Shown: positions 46,450 through 54,963, counted from the first letter of the stretch. The stretch is DNA of 64,000 nt from Clostridia bacterium (GCA_026415435.1 JAOAHC010000014.1:1-64000); one strand, 5' to 3'. The notes: generated by a model from the letters alone, not told the origin. Made by a program: numbers and translations.

Positions 46450-49400
46450 AACATCACTAGAATTACTCTGTGTTTCTTGATTTTCAAGAGTTAAAAATTC
46501 GTTAGATATGTCTATAAAATCTCTGAAGTAAAATTTATAATGGTATACTTTTGGTTTTGTATTTCCTTTAAATTCCTTTATTAGATCTTCATTCTCGATT
46601 GTAACAACTTTTCTTTTGTAATCACCTTCTTTGAATTTAAATACAGTTTTTATCCATCTAGGAATAAGTCTTGCAAATGCTGTATCTCCAGTCATTATTT
46701 CTTCAATAAAACATTTAAAGTGAATTACATTTACTTCAAACCAACCCTCATCAATATTGTGTTTTATTGGCTCTTGATATTTATGGTTGGAAGTTATTGT
46801 ATATTCCTTATCTTTGTCAGGGACTAGCCCATACAATTCTTTTGCTATTGCTGGCACAGCCCTCTTTATTATTCCTTCAGGCGTATCATTATCTATATCG
46901 TCCTTAGTAACAACCAGTGTTTCATTATAAAAATTAATAAGGGCTCTCTCGTATTCGCCGATTAACTCATCTTCATTGATTTCTGGGTTTCTTTGCTTCA
47001 GCATAATTCTTTCGTCGGTATCAACTAATCTAGCTGTTGCTTGTATAGGTGTAAGTATTTGCGATAATCTTGCGTTACCTGTTTCGAATAAGCTATTATT
47101 GTATATTTTATGAAGTTCTTGGAAGTTTTCTAATGCCGATATAGCACATCTACTTGTTAATGCTCTTATTTCGTCAAGTTTTTCGGCAAGATAATATTTT
47201 GGATCCTCCATCTTTGTATGTTTTGTAACATTCAATCTATATGTGTTTATTTGAATACACCTATCAGCTATAACATCTTCAAGACCAAATATATTGCTAA
47301 TTATTTTTGGACCATATACATTAAATCCTTCAACTGCATTTTTTTCTTTATTAAACCTGTATATGGAACCGCTTCTACTATACCCACCTTTTAATGCAGC
47401 AGCCATTGTTGAGTCTTGTGTTTTACTTCTTGAAGTAAGGTTTTCCATTTCATCAAGTATTATTGTTCCGCCCTCTATTGACACCATCCTAAATAATGAT
47501 GACTCTGAAATATCTACAGCCATTTTAGCATCAAATGCATACATATATATGACTGTATCTAATATTGATTTGCCGGAACCTTTTTGCCCATTTAAAAATA
47601 GATAAGGTATCTGTCCAAACAACTCATAATAGTATGTTGCGTAAATATATAATGCCAAAACTTTATAAGTGTTATCATCGCTCGTGTAATAAAATTTTCT
47701 TATTCCTTCTTCTATTTGTCTTATAAGCACACTTGGTTTAAGCTCTTCATTAGGTATTTCACCATTAATATACTTTTCAACTGTTTCTTGAGTTAAAGAA
47801 CATTCTCTTAAATCTAATATTGCTTCATTTACTTCAAAAGGTAGCTCATATTTGTTATCTACAAGTAACAAACACTGACTATCTTTTCTTTTAAGTAAAT
47901 CAAGCCTTATTAAAGATTTGTCGTTTCTTAAAAGATAAGGTAATTTTCTTTTTACGTCTCCGTCAATTTTTACATAGGTGAAATACATATATGCATCATT
48001 GTTTTTTACATTGAAATACTGACATATTTTCATTTTAGGTATATCTGTAAATGAAATTGATGCTGATTTGTTTTGAATATCATTTACTTCCTTCAATATC
48101 GCATCAATAACATTTTCAGAGCCATCTGAAGACTTTAGTTTAATTTTCAATTTATTAATCAAACTCTCTTCATTACCTGATTTATATAGTGCTTCAGCAA
48201 GCATTTTTATAATAGTGTCCTTTTTAGATGAATACCAATATATATCTATTAGTTCGTCTATTGTTTTGTTTTCTAGCCCTGAATTAAAATATTCCTCTAT
48301 TTTGTCGTGCAAATAAAAATTAAATGGTTTCATTTTTGCTTTGCACTTCATAAGAGAAATATCTTCTTCTCTGTCGTTCAATTTTCCATCAACATAGTAA
48401 CTAACAGTACCAATTAATTGTCCTTTTTCGTTCTTGCCTTTTATTGTAAATTCTAATTTCTTAAATCTATTTGCTATTACCCAATTATTACCTTCGTGTT
48501 TTATTCTGTAATTTTCAGTAACAACAGGTACTGCTTCGCTAGCAAGAACATCCCATGATTTTTTGTTTGACACTGAAGATGTATAATATTCGTCAATATC
48601 TTTAAAATGATCAGGGAAGACCACCTTTCTTATATCTTTGTCCGGGAACTTTTCATTTAGTATTTGATGATATCTTTCTCCTGCGCTATCATTATCAAAG
48701 CATTGATAAATGATAGCTTCAGCCTTGTCTAATATCTTTAACTGGTCATTATCATCACTTACTGATATATTTCCTCCTGTTGCACAGACATTGGCACACC
48801 CATTTTCCCAAAGAGCAGCAACATCGTGTTCTCCTTCAACGATAACAAAAGGCTTCTTAAAACTGAAGCCAGGACAAAAATACATTGCTTTGTTACCTAT
48901 TGAATAACCCTCTATTATATCTCCTTGAATTTCGTTTTGAAATTCATCCTTTTTTATATATCTTATTTTAAAAGGATTTTTGGTATTAATTCTTACGATG
49001 TCTTTTGTTATTGGATGTTTATAAAAGAAAACAAATAGACCTTCTGGAACCCATATTCTTGCCGATTTTATTTCTTCTTTTGTATATCCTTCAGCCAAAA
49101 GTTCATGATATAGGTCAAGATAACCGAACGAAAAACCAAACTTAAAGTGTTTTAAAGTATCCTCTCTTCTTTTTCTAACATTTAGCATATAGTTTAATGG
49201 AGTTATAAGACTACCTTTGTATTCATACTCTTTTTGACAAGTCATGAGTTGTTTATGGTAATGTTGTTCTGCTTTAAACATTATACTTTGTTGTCTTTGA
49301 TGTTTTTCATAATTGTTCATGTCGTCTTTTGAGCCAGCAGGAAACTTAAGACCTGTATAGTCATCAAGTTGTTTAATAGCTTCCGATATACTAACACCTT

Positions 49401-49659
49401 TTATGTTTGTCGCATAATAATACCATGCGTTTATATGTGTTCCTGACCAATCACAAGATCCGCTAAAACAATGTACTGTATTTCCTTTTACAGTGCAACA
49501 ATCATTATGTCCGCATACAGGACATCTATTCACTCTGTAACTATCAGAGCCTATTTTCTTTATTTGTTCTGGATTATAAAACTTTTGATAAAAATCTTCA
49601 ATGTTATCACAAATGATATTTGCTGTTTTTTCATACCATTCTAACTTATTGTATGTCAT
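46432..49659 (-). CDS. Primase-helicase (CHC2 zinc, TOPRIM, AAA+ ATPase)
   Basis: A 1075-residue replication protein. The N terminus has a CHC2-type zinc finger (Cys46 and Cys49 in CPVCGHNDCC, then CFSGSC). A TOPRIM domain follows (FVIVEGEHDVAAL near 267; CFDNDSAGERY near 320). The C-terminal half carries an SF3/D5-like ATPase with Walker A NGQKGSGKS (about 686-695) and Walker B GTIILDEMEN (about 733). It should unwind and prime phage DNA for the DnaE polymerase. AAGGGGGAAGGAG sets the start. Confidence 0.85.
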   Translation of the reverse strand: MTYNKLEWYEKTANIICDNIEDFYQKFYNPEQIKKIGSDSYRVNRCPVCGHNDCCTVKGNTVHCFSGSCDWSGTHINAWYYYATNIKGVSISEAIKQLDDYTGLKFPAGSKDDMNNYEKHQRQQSIMFKAEQHYHKQLMTCQKEYEYKGSLITPLNYMLNVRKRREDTLKHFKFGFSFGYLDLYHELLAEGYTKEEIKSARIWVPEGLFVFFYKHPITKDIVRINTKNPFKIRYIKKDEFQNEIQGDIIEGYSIGNKAMYFCPGFSFKKPFVIVEGEHDVAALWENGCANVCATGGNISVSDDNDQLKILDKAEAIIYQCFDNDSAGERYHQILNEKFPDKDIRKVVFPDHFKDIDEYYTSSVSNKKSWDVLASEAVPVVTENYRIKHEGNNWVIANRFKKLEFTIKGKNEKGQLIGTVSYYVDGKLNDREEDISLMKCKAKMKPFNFYLHDKIEEYFNSGLENKTIDELIDIYWYSSKKDTIIKMLAEALYKSGNEESLINKLKIKLKSSDGSENVIDAILKEVNDIQNKSASISFTDIPKMKICQYFNVKNNDAYMYFTYVKIDGDVKRKLPYLLRNDKSLIRLDLLKRKDSQCLLLVDNKYELPFEVNEAILDLRECSLTQETVEKYINGEIPNEELKPSVLIRQIEEGIRKFYYTSDDNTYKVLALYIYATYYYELFGQIPYLFLNGQKGSGKSILDTVIYMYAFDAKMAVDISESSLFRMVSIEGGTIILDEMENLTSRSKTQDSTMAAALKGGYSRSGSIYRFNKEKNAVEGFNVYGPKIISNIFGLEDVIADRCIQINTYRLNVTKHTKMEDPKYYLAEKLDEIRALTSRCAISALENFQELHKIYNNSLFETGNARLSQILTPIQATARLVDTDERIMLKQRNPEINEDELIGEYERALINFYNETLVVTKDDIDNDTPEGIIKRAVPAIAKELYGLVPDKDKEYTITSNHKYQEPIKHNIDEGWFEVNVIHFKCFIEEIMTGDTAFARLIPRWIKTVFKFKEGDYKRKVVTIENEDLIKEFKGNTKPKVYHYKFYFRDFIDISNEFLTLENQETQSNSSDVKDKLF

Positions 49660-49737
49660 TGTCTCCTTCCCCCTTAAAAAGTTTCAATTATAATTATAAC
49701 ACTATTTTTTGATGTTGTTTAGAATTATTTGTTCCCA

Positions 49738-49755
49738 ATTTTATTACTTATACTA
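49738..49755 (-). promoter_or_regulatory. Promoter-like motif, copy c
   Basis: TAGTATAAGTAATAAAAT on the minus strand, one substitution from copies a, b and e over the shared length. It lies just after the 49760 stop and before the primase gene. Confidence 0.6.
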
Positions 49756-49759
49756 TACC

Positions 49760-50527
49760 CTAATTTTGGCAAGACGTTTGTGCTATCGCCCAAAATATCT
49801 CTGGCTTATTATTGTTTTTGTCTTGACCAAATAATATAACCGGACAATTTGCATCTGTGCGAAACTTAATGCCGACTATATCATAACAATTAAGGCTATT
49901 TGTTAATATTTCGTAAACATAAAAAGCATTAATTGAACACATTGAATTTTTCTCTGTTCTAATTTTTGTTTGATATATCGGAGAACAAAACATTTTTAGG
50001 GAAATCAGAGACTCCTTAACACTGATAGATTTTTTTATTGGTTTGCAGTGAATTAATATATTGTCATAGTCCGTACTTATATTCATAACTATCTTTGCTC
50101 GCTTTGCTTGGCTATCATATTGATTAACAATAAAGTCAATCAGCTCTATCCTATTGAAGAAAAAACAGTTTTCTGTATATCTGTTAAAAAAATAGTTTAT
50201 CTTCATAGGAAAATTATTTTTCATTAATTCAGCTAGAACTGATTGACTTTTTGTATATTTCCCTATATTTAACAAAAATTTTTCTGCATTAAATTCGTTT
50301 ATATTCTGATTTTCTTCTTCAGTGTATAACCAAAACACCGGAGTTGTTAATGGCAAGTTATCGTTTATAGTTATTCTTCCGATGATGTGGTTGTTTGTTG
50401 TGTATGCATATTTTTCATGGAACATGACTCCACATAAATCAATATCTTCAAACCCAGACCCCTTCACCTTGCTATATATTTTTTTCATAAAACTGAAATG
50501 TTCAACTGCTTGAAATTTTGTATTCAT
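49760..50527 (-). CDS. Possible second sliding-clamp-like protein
   Basis: A 255-residue beta-rich protein. The C-terminal half (MCSINAFYVYEILTNSLNCYDIVGIKFRTDANCPVILF in pieces, ending 'EIFWAIAQ') follows the closing strand pattern of DnaN-like clamps. It lies at the far end of the operon that begins with another clamp-like gene. It could be a divergent or inactive clamp. Confidence is limited by weak sequence signals. Confidence 0.4.
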   Translation of the reverse strand: MNTKFQAVEHFSFMKKIYSKVKGSGFEDIDLCGVMFHEKYAYTTNNHIIGRITINDNLPLTTPVFWLYTEEENQNINEFNAEKFLLNIGKYTKSQSVLAELMKNNFPMKINYFFNRYTENCFFFNRIELIDFIVNQYDSQAKRAKIVMNISTDYDNILIHCKPIKKSISVKESLISLKMFCSPIYQTKIRTEKNSMCSINAFYVYEILTNSLNCYDIVGIKFRTDANCPVILFGQDKNNNKPEIFWAIAQTSCQN

Positions 50528-50531
50528 AATA

Positions 50532-50834
50532 TTATTCCTTTAGCAATATCTGAAAATCATACCAGTTATCAAATAGCAAGATTTGGGCTTCATAACAAAC
50601 AGTTCCAAAATAACCATGGGCGCATTTATGTGCTGATAGTACCTGATGAACCGTTTGAGGTTCTATTTTTGAAATAATATCTGGGCCATATATAAAATCA
50701 TAAGCTTCTTTTTCAGCAATTAATTTAGCTGTCTTTACAATATTGTTTACAGAAGGAACAATATTATCTTTTCTTAACATTTCTATATAAACTCTCATAA
50801 TTAGCTTCTCTATTATGCTTTCATTTTCATTCAT
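50532..50834 (-). CDS. Clamp-motif family protein 6
   Basis: A 100-residue helical protein of the local six-member family. The N-terminal half (LIMRVYIEMLRKDNIVPSVN) matches the family pattern Y...L...N.(I/F)P. The motif AQILLF (Gln84) lies 16 residues from the end and resembles bacterial clamp-binding peptides (QLxLF). The start overlaps the previous stop as ATGA, indicating translational coupling. Confidence 0.55.
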   Translation of the reverse strand: MNENESIIEKLIMRVYIEMLRKDNIVPSVNNIVKTAKLIAEKEAYDFIYGPDIISKIEPQTVHQVLSAHKCAHGYFGTVCYEAQILLFDNWYDFQILLKE

Positions 50835-51148
50835 ACAATCATCTCCTCAAACATAATTATTTGAGAGTTATTTTTATGCTCTCCAAATGAGTTTGTAAAT
50901 TCTATGCGAAATTCATTGAGTATTATATCCTCTAACATCTCATTTATCTCGTATTTATTAATCATAAATCCTTTAAAAGTAAAAAATATTATTTTACTAT
51001 CAATTATGACATCAATTAAATTATCTTCGAACTCGTAAAAATCTATTGGCTCTCCAACAAACGCACCTTCACATCTTCTGTATGCTTCTCTTATAAATAT
51101 ATATATGTCGTTAGTTCCATCATATCCACTCATTATTAAGTTGCTCAT
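50831..51148 (-). CDS. Clamp-motif family protein 5
   Basis: A 105-residue acidic protein. The C terminus carries SQIIMFEEMIV (Gln96), nine residues from the end, matching the motif in its neighbours. The rest (FYEFEDNLIDVIIDSKIIFF) differs from the larger members, so it may share only the motif. AAAGGTGAT precedes the ATG. Confidence 0.5.
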   Translation of the reverse strand: MSNLIMSGYDGTNDIYIFIREAYRRCEGAFVGEPIDFYEFEDNLIDVIIDSKIIFFTFKGFMINKYEINEMLEDIILNEFRIEFTNSFGEHKNNSQIIMFEEMIV

Positions 51149-51154
51149 ATTAAA

Positions 51155-51796
51155 TCACCTTTTAAACAAGACTCTTGTTTTTATAGCTTCCCCTTGATGG
51201 TCTTTATCAGAAAAGAAATCTGTGCAGCTTGTTATTTGATGTATGTGAATTTCTGGAAACATAAATATTTGACAATCATTTTTCACTACTGAATATTCTA
51301 TACTGCTAAAATCATAATATATCTCATGTTCTGAAAATAATTCATAATATAATTTATTTACATCAAGAATTGAAGATATATAATCTGGAACATCTAAAAA
51401 ATAATCATAGTACAGATCGCTATAGTATGAGTTAGCTAATTCCATTATATTTTCGTCTATATAAAAATCAATATTTTCTGGATCATCTTCTGCATACAGT
51501 TCTAATAATTGTTCATGGAAATATACATAAAAATCTTCAGTAGCTATTTCAGTAATTATCTCCAAATTATAATAAAATACTTCATCTAGAATGTGGTTCA
51601 TCAAGGCATCCTTATATTTAAATGTTGCTATTTCTTTTTTATAATGCTCTAATACAAAGTTTTTATGGTGTTCAAAATTATGTTTGTTTGCTGGGCTTAT
51701 TAACTGCAAAATTAATTCTTCAATTCTTTGTTGATAGTCATTTTTGTAATCATAATGTGTTAAATGAGCGTTGTTGCTAGCTACTGTTAAATCCAT
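51155..51796 (-). CDS. Clamp-motif family protein 4
   Basis: A 213-residue acidic, Tyr-rich helical protein. It shares with proteins 2 and 3 the order ISP.N, a Y...L/I helix, YNLEI..EIA..DFY, a YYYD/YYDYF segment, VNKLYYE, and the conserved NDCQIFMF (Gln176). These repeats show common ancestry. AAGGAGGTG sets the start. Confidence 0.6.
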   Translation of the reverse strand: MDLTVASNNAHLTHYDYKNDYQQRIEELILQLISPANKHNFEHHKNFVLEHYKKEIATFKYKDALMNHILDEVFYYNLEIITEIATEDFYVYFHEQLLELYAEDDPENIDFYIDENIMELANSYYSDLYYDYFLDVPDYISSILDVNKLYYELFSEHEIYYDFSSIEYSVVKNDCQIFMFPEIHIHQITSCTDFFSDKDHQGEAIKTRVLFKR

Positions 51797-51813
51797 TTTA
51801 CTAAAACACCTCC

Positions 51814-52437
51814 TTAATTATTAACAATAGATATATTCAAAACTTCACTTTCTCTAATTTCATTTAATGCAAAGCTCATTTGTTCTAAATGAACATCTGA
51901 AAACATTAATATTTGACAATCATTTTTATAAATTTCAACATTGTTATCTGGTCTAGAAAAATATTGATACAAAATATGATCAGAAGAACATTCATAACAT
52001 AATTTTTTTTCATCTAACACATCTGTTATAAACTCATCATTTTCTGCAAAGAAATCATAATAATAACTAGACAATAAGTTGTCTGCTATTTGAGCTATGC
52101 AGTATTCTATATCACTACTGCTTAAATTATATTCTGTATTTTTATAATGATTTGTATAAAAGTCTATCTCTGCAATTTTGTGCATTATGTTCCAATTATA
52201 ATTCATAACTTGTATTGATATTTCATCAATAGAAGGAATTTTATTGTTTTTTATAAGTGTATTGTGATAAAACATAATTATTAGTTTTTCAGCCTCATAC
52301 ATAAATGGATGATTATATGGAGATATTATATCTTTTAATAGCATGTCTTTCTTTTCTTCAAAAGGAATATCAAATAAATCCACTGATCTTTCTTCGTTTA
52401 TTATTCCTCTTATTACTAATTCTTTCGAGTTAACCAT
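51814..52437 (-). CDS. Clamp-motif family protein 3
   Basis: A 207-residue paralogue of its neighbours: 'ISPYNHPF', 'NKIPSIDEIS', YNWNIMHKIAEIDFY, 'SSYYYDFFAEND', 'EKKLCYE', and NDCQILMF with Gln175. A GGCGGTGA site precedes the ATG. Acidic and helical; no catalytic motif visible. Confidence 0.6.
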   Translation of the reverse strand: MVNSKELVIRGIINEERSVDLFDIPFEEKKDMLLKDIISPYNHPFMYEAEKLIIMFYHNTLIKNNKIPSIDEISIQVMNYNWNIMHKIAEIDFYTNHYKNTEYNLSSSDIEYCIAQIADNLLSSYYYDFFAENDEFITDVLDEKKLCYECSSDHILYQYFSRPDNNVEIYKNDCQILMFSDVHLEQMSFALNEIRESEVLNISIVNN

Positions 52438-52454
52438 CTTTTCACCGCCATTTC

Positions 52455-53075
52455 CTATGTTGTTACTAGTGAATTTCTATTGTTGTTGAAAAAATAGAGT
52501 TCTCCAGAATTTGTTGTAAAACCATATTCTAACATTTCATTAAACATTATTGTTTGACAATCATTAATAATAATATCTGTGTTTTTCTCCAATGCTGACA
52601 TCTTATCAATCATTAACTCTGCTTCAATATAATCAAATAATGTATCATCTCCATCTGAATAATATGTTAATTTATTTTCGTTTAAAATTGCTGCAACCGC
52701 ACATTCCATGTTGGCACAATCATATTGATAAAACATCTCTGCAATACTATCTGCTTCTTCTCCAATCATTTCTTCATATTTTTCTGGTGTTAAATACATT
52801 ACATCATTATTTTCGGAAATGTTTATAAATGCTATTTGAGTAAATATTTCATAATTATATGTTTCAACTTCACTCAAAACTTCACAAAAATACGGAAATC
52901 TATTGTGAAGTTTTATCAATTTAAAATAAAATTTCACAATATTTTCTTCGAGTCTTATTTGATCTTCTACACTATATGGTTTAGATAAAAGAATTTCATT
53001 ATACAAATCACTCACGCTATTTGTTGGTTTTTTCCAATATTCTAAAATCATTAAATCATATTGATATTGATTCAT
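52455..53075 (-). CDS. Clamp-motif family protein 2
   Basis: A 206-residue paralogue. AGGAGGTG supports ATG 53075 rather than the GTG at 53084. It keeps 'LHNRFPYFCEV', YNYEIFTQIAFINIS, 'NENKLTYY', and NDCQTIMFNEM (Gln174). Acidic, helical, cytoplasmic. Confidence 0.6.
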   Translation of the reverse strand: MNQYQYDLMILEYWKKPTNSVSDLYNEILLSKPYSVEDQIRLEENIVKFYFKLIKLHNRFPYFCEVLSEVETYNYEIFTQIAFINISENNDVMYLTPEKYEEMIGEEADSIAEMFYQYDCANMECAVAAILNENKLTYYSDGDDTLFDYIEAELMIDKMSALEKNTDIIINDCQTIMFNEMLEYGFTTNSGELYFFNNNRNSLVTT

Positions 53076-53087
53076 TATAAACACCTC

Positions 53088-53588
53088 CTAGTAACACATT
53101 TCATAAAACATTATTATTTGTGGTTTATACATACTATCTAAATCTTTTTTTGATGGCTTTAAAGATAATTCGGATAATCCTTTTATAAATGGCAATCCTT
53201 GCTCTAACAAAATTTGTGTTACAATATCTGATAATCCATACGATATACCATGAATATAATTGCCAAGAATTATATCTATTTCGTCAGACGTATACTGATA
53301 ACTACTATAAAAATCTCTTATTATCTCCATATTTTCTTCATCTATAAAATCAGCTATTTCATAGACATCTGGAATATATCCATACTCATTCTTATATGCA
53401 AGCATTCTATCTTGATAAATTTCAAGAACTCTTTCTTTTAATCTTGCCATATTATATGGAGTGCACATATATCTATCTAATAGCATTAAAAAACTATCCT
53501 GTACCATTGTAGGAACAGGATAGTTGACAGGACTAATAGCTTTTCCTATTATTTGTATTAATGCAAGTCTATCCTCAAATTCGTTCAT
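53088..53588 (-). CDS. Clamp-motif family protein 1
   Basis: A 166-residue family member. AAAGGAGATGATAC supports ATG 53588; the in-frame ATG at 53636 lies inside the clamp gene. It has 'ISPVNYPV', 'KNEYGYIPDVYEIADFI', 'ENMEIIRDFYSSY', and ends KPQIIMFYEMCY with Gln157, nine residues from the terminus. Confidence 0.6.
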   Translation of the reverse strand: MNEFEDRLALIQIIGKAISPVNYPVPTMVQDSFLMLLDRYMCTPYNMARLKERVLEIYQDRMLAYKNEYGYIPDVYEIADFIDEENMEIIRDFYSSYQYTSDEIDIILGNYIHGISYGLSDIVTQILLEQGLPFIKGLSELSLKPSKKDLDSMYKPQIIMFYEMCY

Positions 53589-53592
53589 TGTA

Positions 53593-54513
53593 TCATCTCC
53601 TTTGTATTCCATAAGATATATCAAGTGGTGCAACAAATATTGTTATTTGTAAATCTTCATCCATTTCTTTTATATTTCTGAACATTACAAAATCTTTAAA
53701 TTCTTTTCCAAAGTGCATTTCAACGAATTTGCTTTTTGATGCCAACAACACTTTTGATAGGTCATAAAGCATTGTTGCATCTATGTGTATTGGTGGCATG
53801 TAGAAATTTTCAACAGGTGCAATTGCGTTTGAACATAAAATCATGTCTTGTGGTATCCCTATCATTTTATGAACGCTTTCAAGATTTTTTGGATCAAAAC
53901 CAGCTTCAGAATAAACAATACCCATTCTAACCTTGCCATATGGTTCAATAACATTTGCATAGATTGCTTCGTCTGCCTCTCTTAACTTACATCTGTATGG
54001 TGTGTCTAGTTTTACAAATTGTTCAGGAATAAATGACATATTGTCAATCCATACTGGCTTTGTCATTCCTGGTGCTTTAAATTCAAGTCTTTGTCCATTG
54101 TGTCTAAATCTTAAGAAGAAATCACCATCTTCTTTGAATGTTTGTGCAAATACAACTCTTGATTTCTTTCTTTTGTCTTGTGGTAATTCACCAAGTCTGT
54201 TTATAAAATTTGTTATAGGAAATGCTACACTTCCAGTAAATTCAAAGCTAGATATTCTTGCTATTACATCATCAAGAGATATTCTCCATGGTATTTTTGT
54301 ATATTTGTTTTCAAAAAAGCTAAAGAACTCTCCTTCTGGCTTTATATCTTTTAGTCCTTCAACAACTATACAGAATGTTCCTGATACTACATATGCTTTG
54401 TTATCCCTGAAAGCAACTCCCCAATAGCTGTTTGCTGGTGGATTATATTCTACAGCTGGTCTTAATAAAAAGTCTAAAATTTGTGGTTCTTGAATAACAA
54501 TTTTGTTTTCCAT
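53593..54513 (-). CDS. Putative DNA sliding clamp
   Basis: A 306-residue beta-rich protein. Three repeated beta-alpha-beta segments, a central 'PITNFINRLGELPQD' helix, 'IDATMLYDLSKVLLAS' near the end, and a C-terminal 'DLQITIFVAPLDISYG' strand pattern resemble DnaN-like clamps. As a ring around DNA it would hold the phage DnaE. It heads an operon with six proteins carrying clamp-binding-like motifs, which supports the call. AAGGAGGAG precedes the ATG. Confidence 0.5.
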   Translation of the reverse strand: MENKIVIQEPQILDFLLRPAVEYNPPANSYWGVAFRDNKAYVVSGTFCIVVEGLKDIKPEGEFFSFFENKYTKIPWRISLDDVIARISSFEFTGSVAFPITNFINRLGELPQDKRKKSRVVFAQTFKEDGDFFLRFRHNGQRLEFKAPGMTKPVWIDNMSFIPEQFVKLDTPYRCKLREADEAIYANVIEPYGKVRMGIVYSEAGFDPKNLESVHKMIGIPQDMILCSNAIAPVENFYMPPIHIDATMLYDLSKVLLASKSKFVEMHFGKEFKDFVMFRNIKEMDEDLQITIFVAPLDISYGIQRR

Positions 54514-54547
54514 AATAAATCTCCTCCTTATTATTAAAAAAAATAAT

Positions 54548-54579
54548 AAAGAGAAAGTTTAGCTATAAACTTTCTCTTT
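54548..54579 (-). terminator. Leader hairpin/attenuator before clamp gene
   Basis: A perfect 14-bp stem (54548-54561 with 54566-54579), 4-nt loop, followed on the minus strand by ATTATTTTTTTT. It lies between motif copy d and the clamp gene, so it may act as an attenuator. Confidence 0.75.
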
Positions 54580-54587
54580 TCCCTTTT

Positions 54588-54606
54588 CTTTTATATCTTA
54601 TACTAA
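54588..54606 (-). promoter_or_regulatory. Promoter-like motif, copy d (variant)
   Basis: TTAGTATAAGATATAAAAG on the minus strand, a variant of the motif, after the ncRNA hairpin and before the attenuator and clamp gene. Confidence 0.5.
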
Positions 54607-54619
54607 AAAAAATGTATTT

Positions 54620-54788
54620 TTTAAACCAAGAAATCACTGATATCAGTGATTTCTTGGTTTGTGCACCTTAATACAAAACATTGTAATCAAGGTTTGCAGT
54701 GCGACTGATTTATCCGTCAGCCTAGCGGACATACATTAACCAACCCAGGCACATGCGGTTCTGGGTGGGGTTGCCCCACTTCTATTTT
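54620..54788 (-). ncRNA. Candidate structured non-coding RNA
   Basis: A stretch of about 165 nt with no good ORF and a much higher GC content (about half G+C over 54700-54780) than the surrounding sequence. On the minus strand it starts just after motif copy e and ends in a 38-bp palindrome. Predicted helices: GTGGGG/CCCCAC (54765-54779), CCCAG/CTGGG (54744-54765), GGCTGA/TCAGTC (54703-54722), and an 11-bp hairpin with one bulge (54665-54691). Bases TGTCCG (54731-54726) can pair with the loop of the third helix, forming a pseudoknot. Two helices hold G-U pairs on this strand that would be A-C mismatches on the other. I do not recognise the family. Confidence 0.65.
54623..54660 (-). terminator. 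38-bp palindrome ending the ncRNA
   Basis: A perfect dyad (54623-54641 with 54642-54660) centred on GATATC. On the minus strand it is followed by A6, then T8 after a short gap, so it is probably the 3' hairpin of the ncRNA. Confidence 0.7.
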
Positions 54789-54801
54789 ATTACTTATACC
54801 A
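54783..54801 (-). promoter_or_regulatory. Promoter-like motif, copy e
   Basis: Identical to copies a and b. It overlaps the stop codon of the 54794-54949 gene and lies immediately upstream of the ncRNA. TTTACA 17 nt before TATAAG is a fair -35 box. Confidence 0.65.
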
Positions 54802-54949
54802 AACAAATGTGAGTTTGTAAAAAAGTATAACCTGCTACTCTTGTAACAGGTATAATGCATTCAAGCATTATTTTACATCCTGCGATAAATAATTTTTCCT
54901 TATCAAATACTTTCTTAGTTATGCTTTTTACCTTTGATAAAATATTCAT
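54794..54949 (-). CDS. 51-residue protein, paralogue of a small membrane protein
   Basis: A short frame with an AAGGGGG site 9 nt before its ATG. The N terminus MNILSKVKSITKKV resembles MKNIMSKVTKVVLNKK of the 46109-46345 product, and a hydrophobic middle (LFIAGCKIMLECIIPVT) follows. Its TAA is inside motif copy e. Likely a small membrane-active early protein. Confidence 0.55.
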   Translation of the reverse strand: MNILSKVKSITKKVFDKEKLFIAGCKIMLECIIPVTRVAGYTFLQTHICLV

Positions 54950-54963
54950 TGTTAACATCCCCC

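Noticed and set aside
54661-54780. tRNA or group II intron domain V in the GC-rich island
   Set aside because: No T-loop or acceptor stem. A GCGGTTC stretch recalls domain V, but the paired strand and AAAG bulge are missing, and no reverse transcriptase is present.
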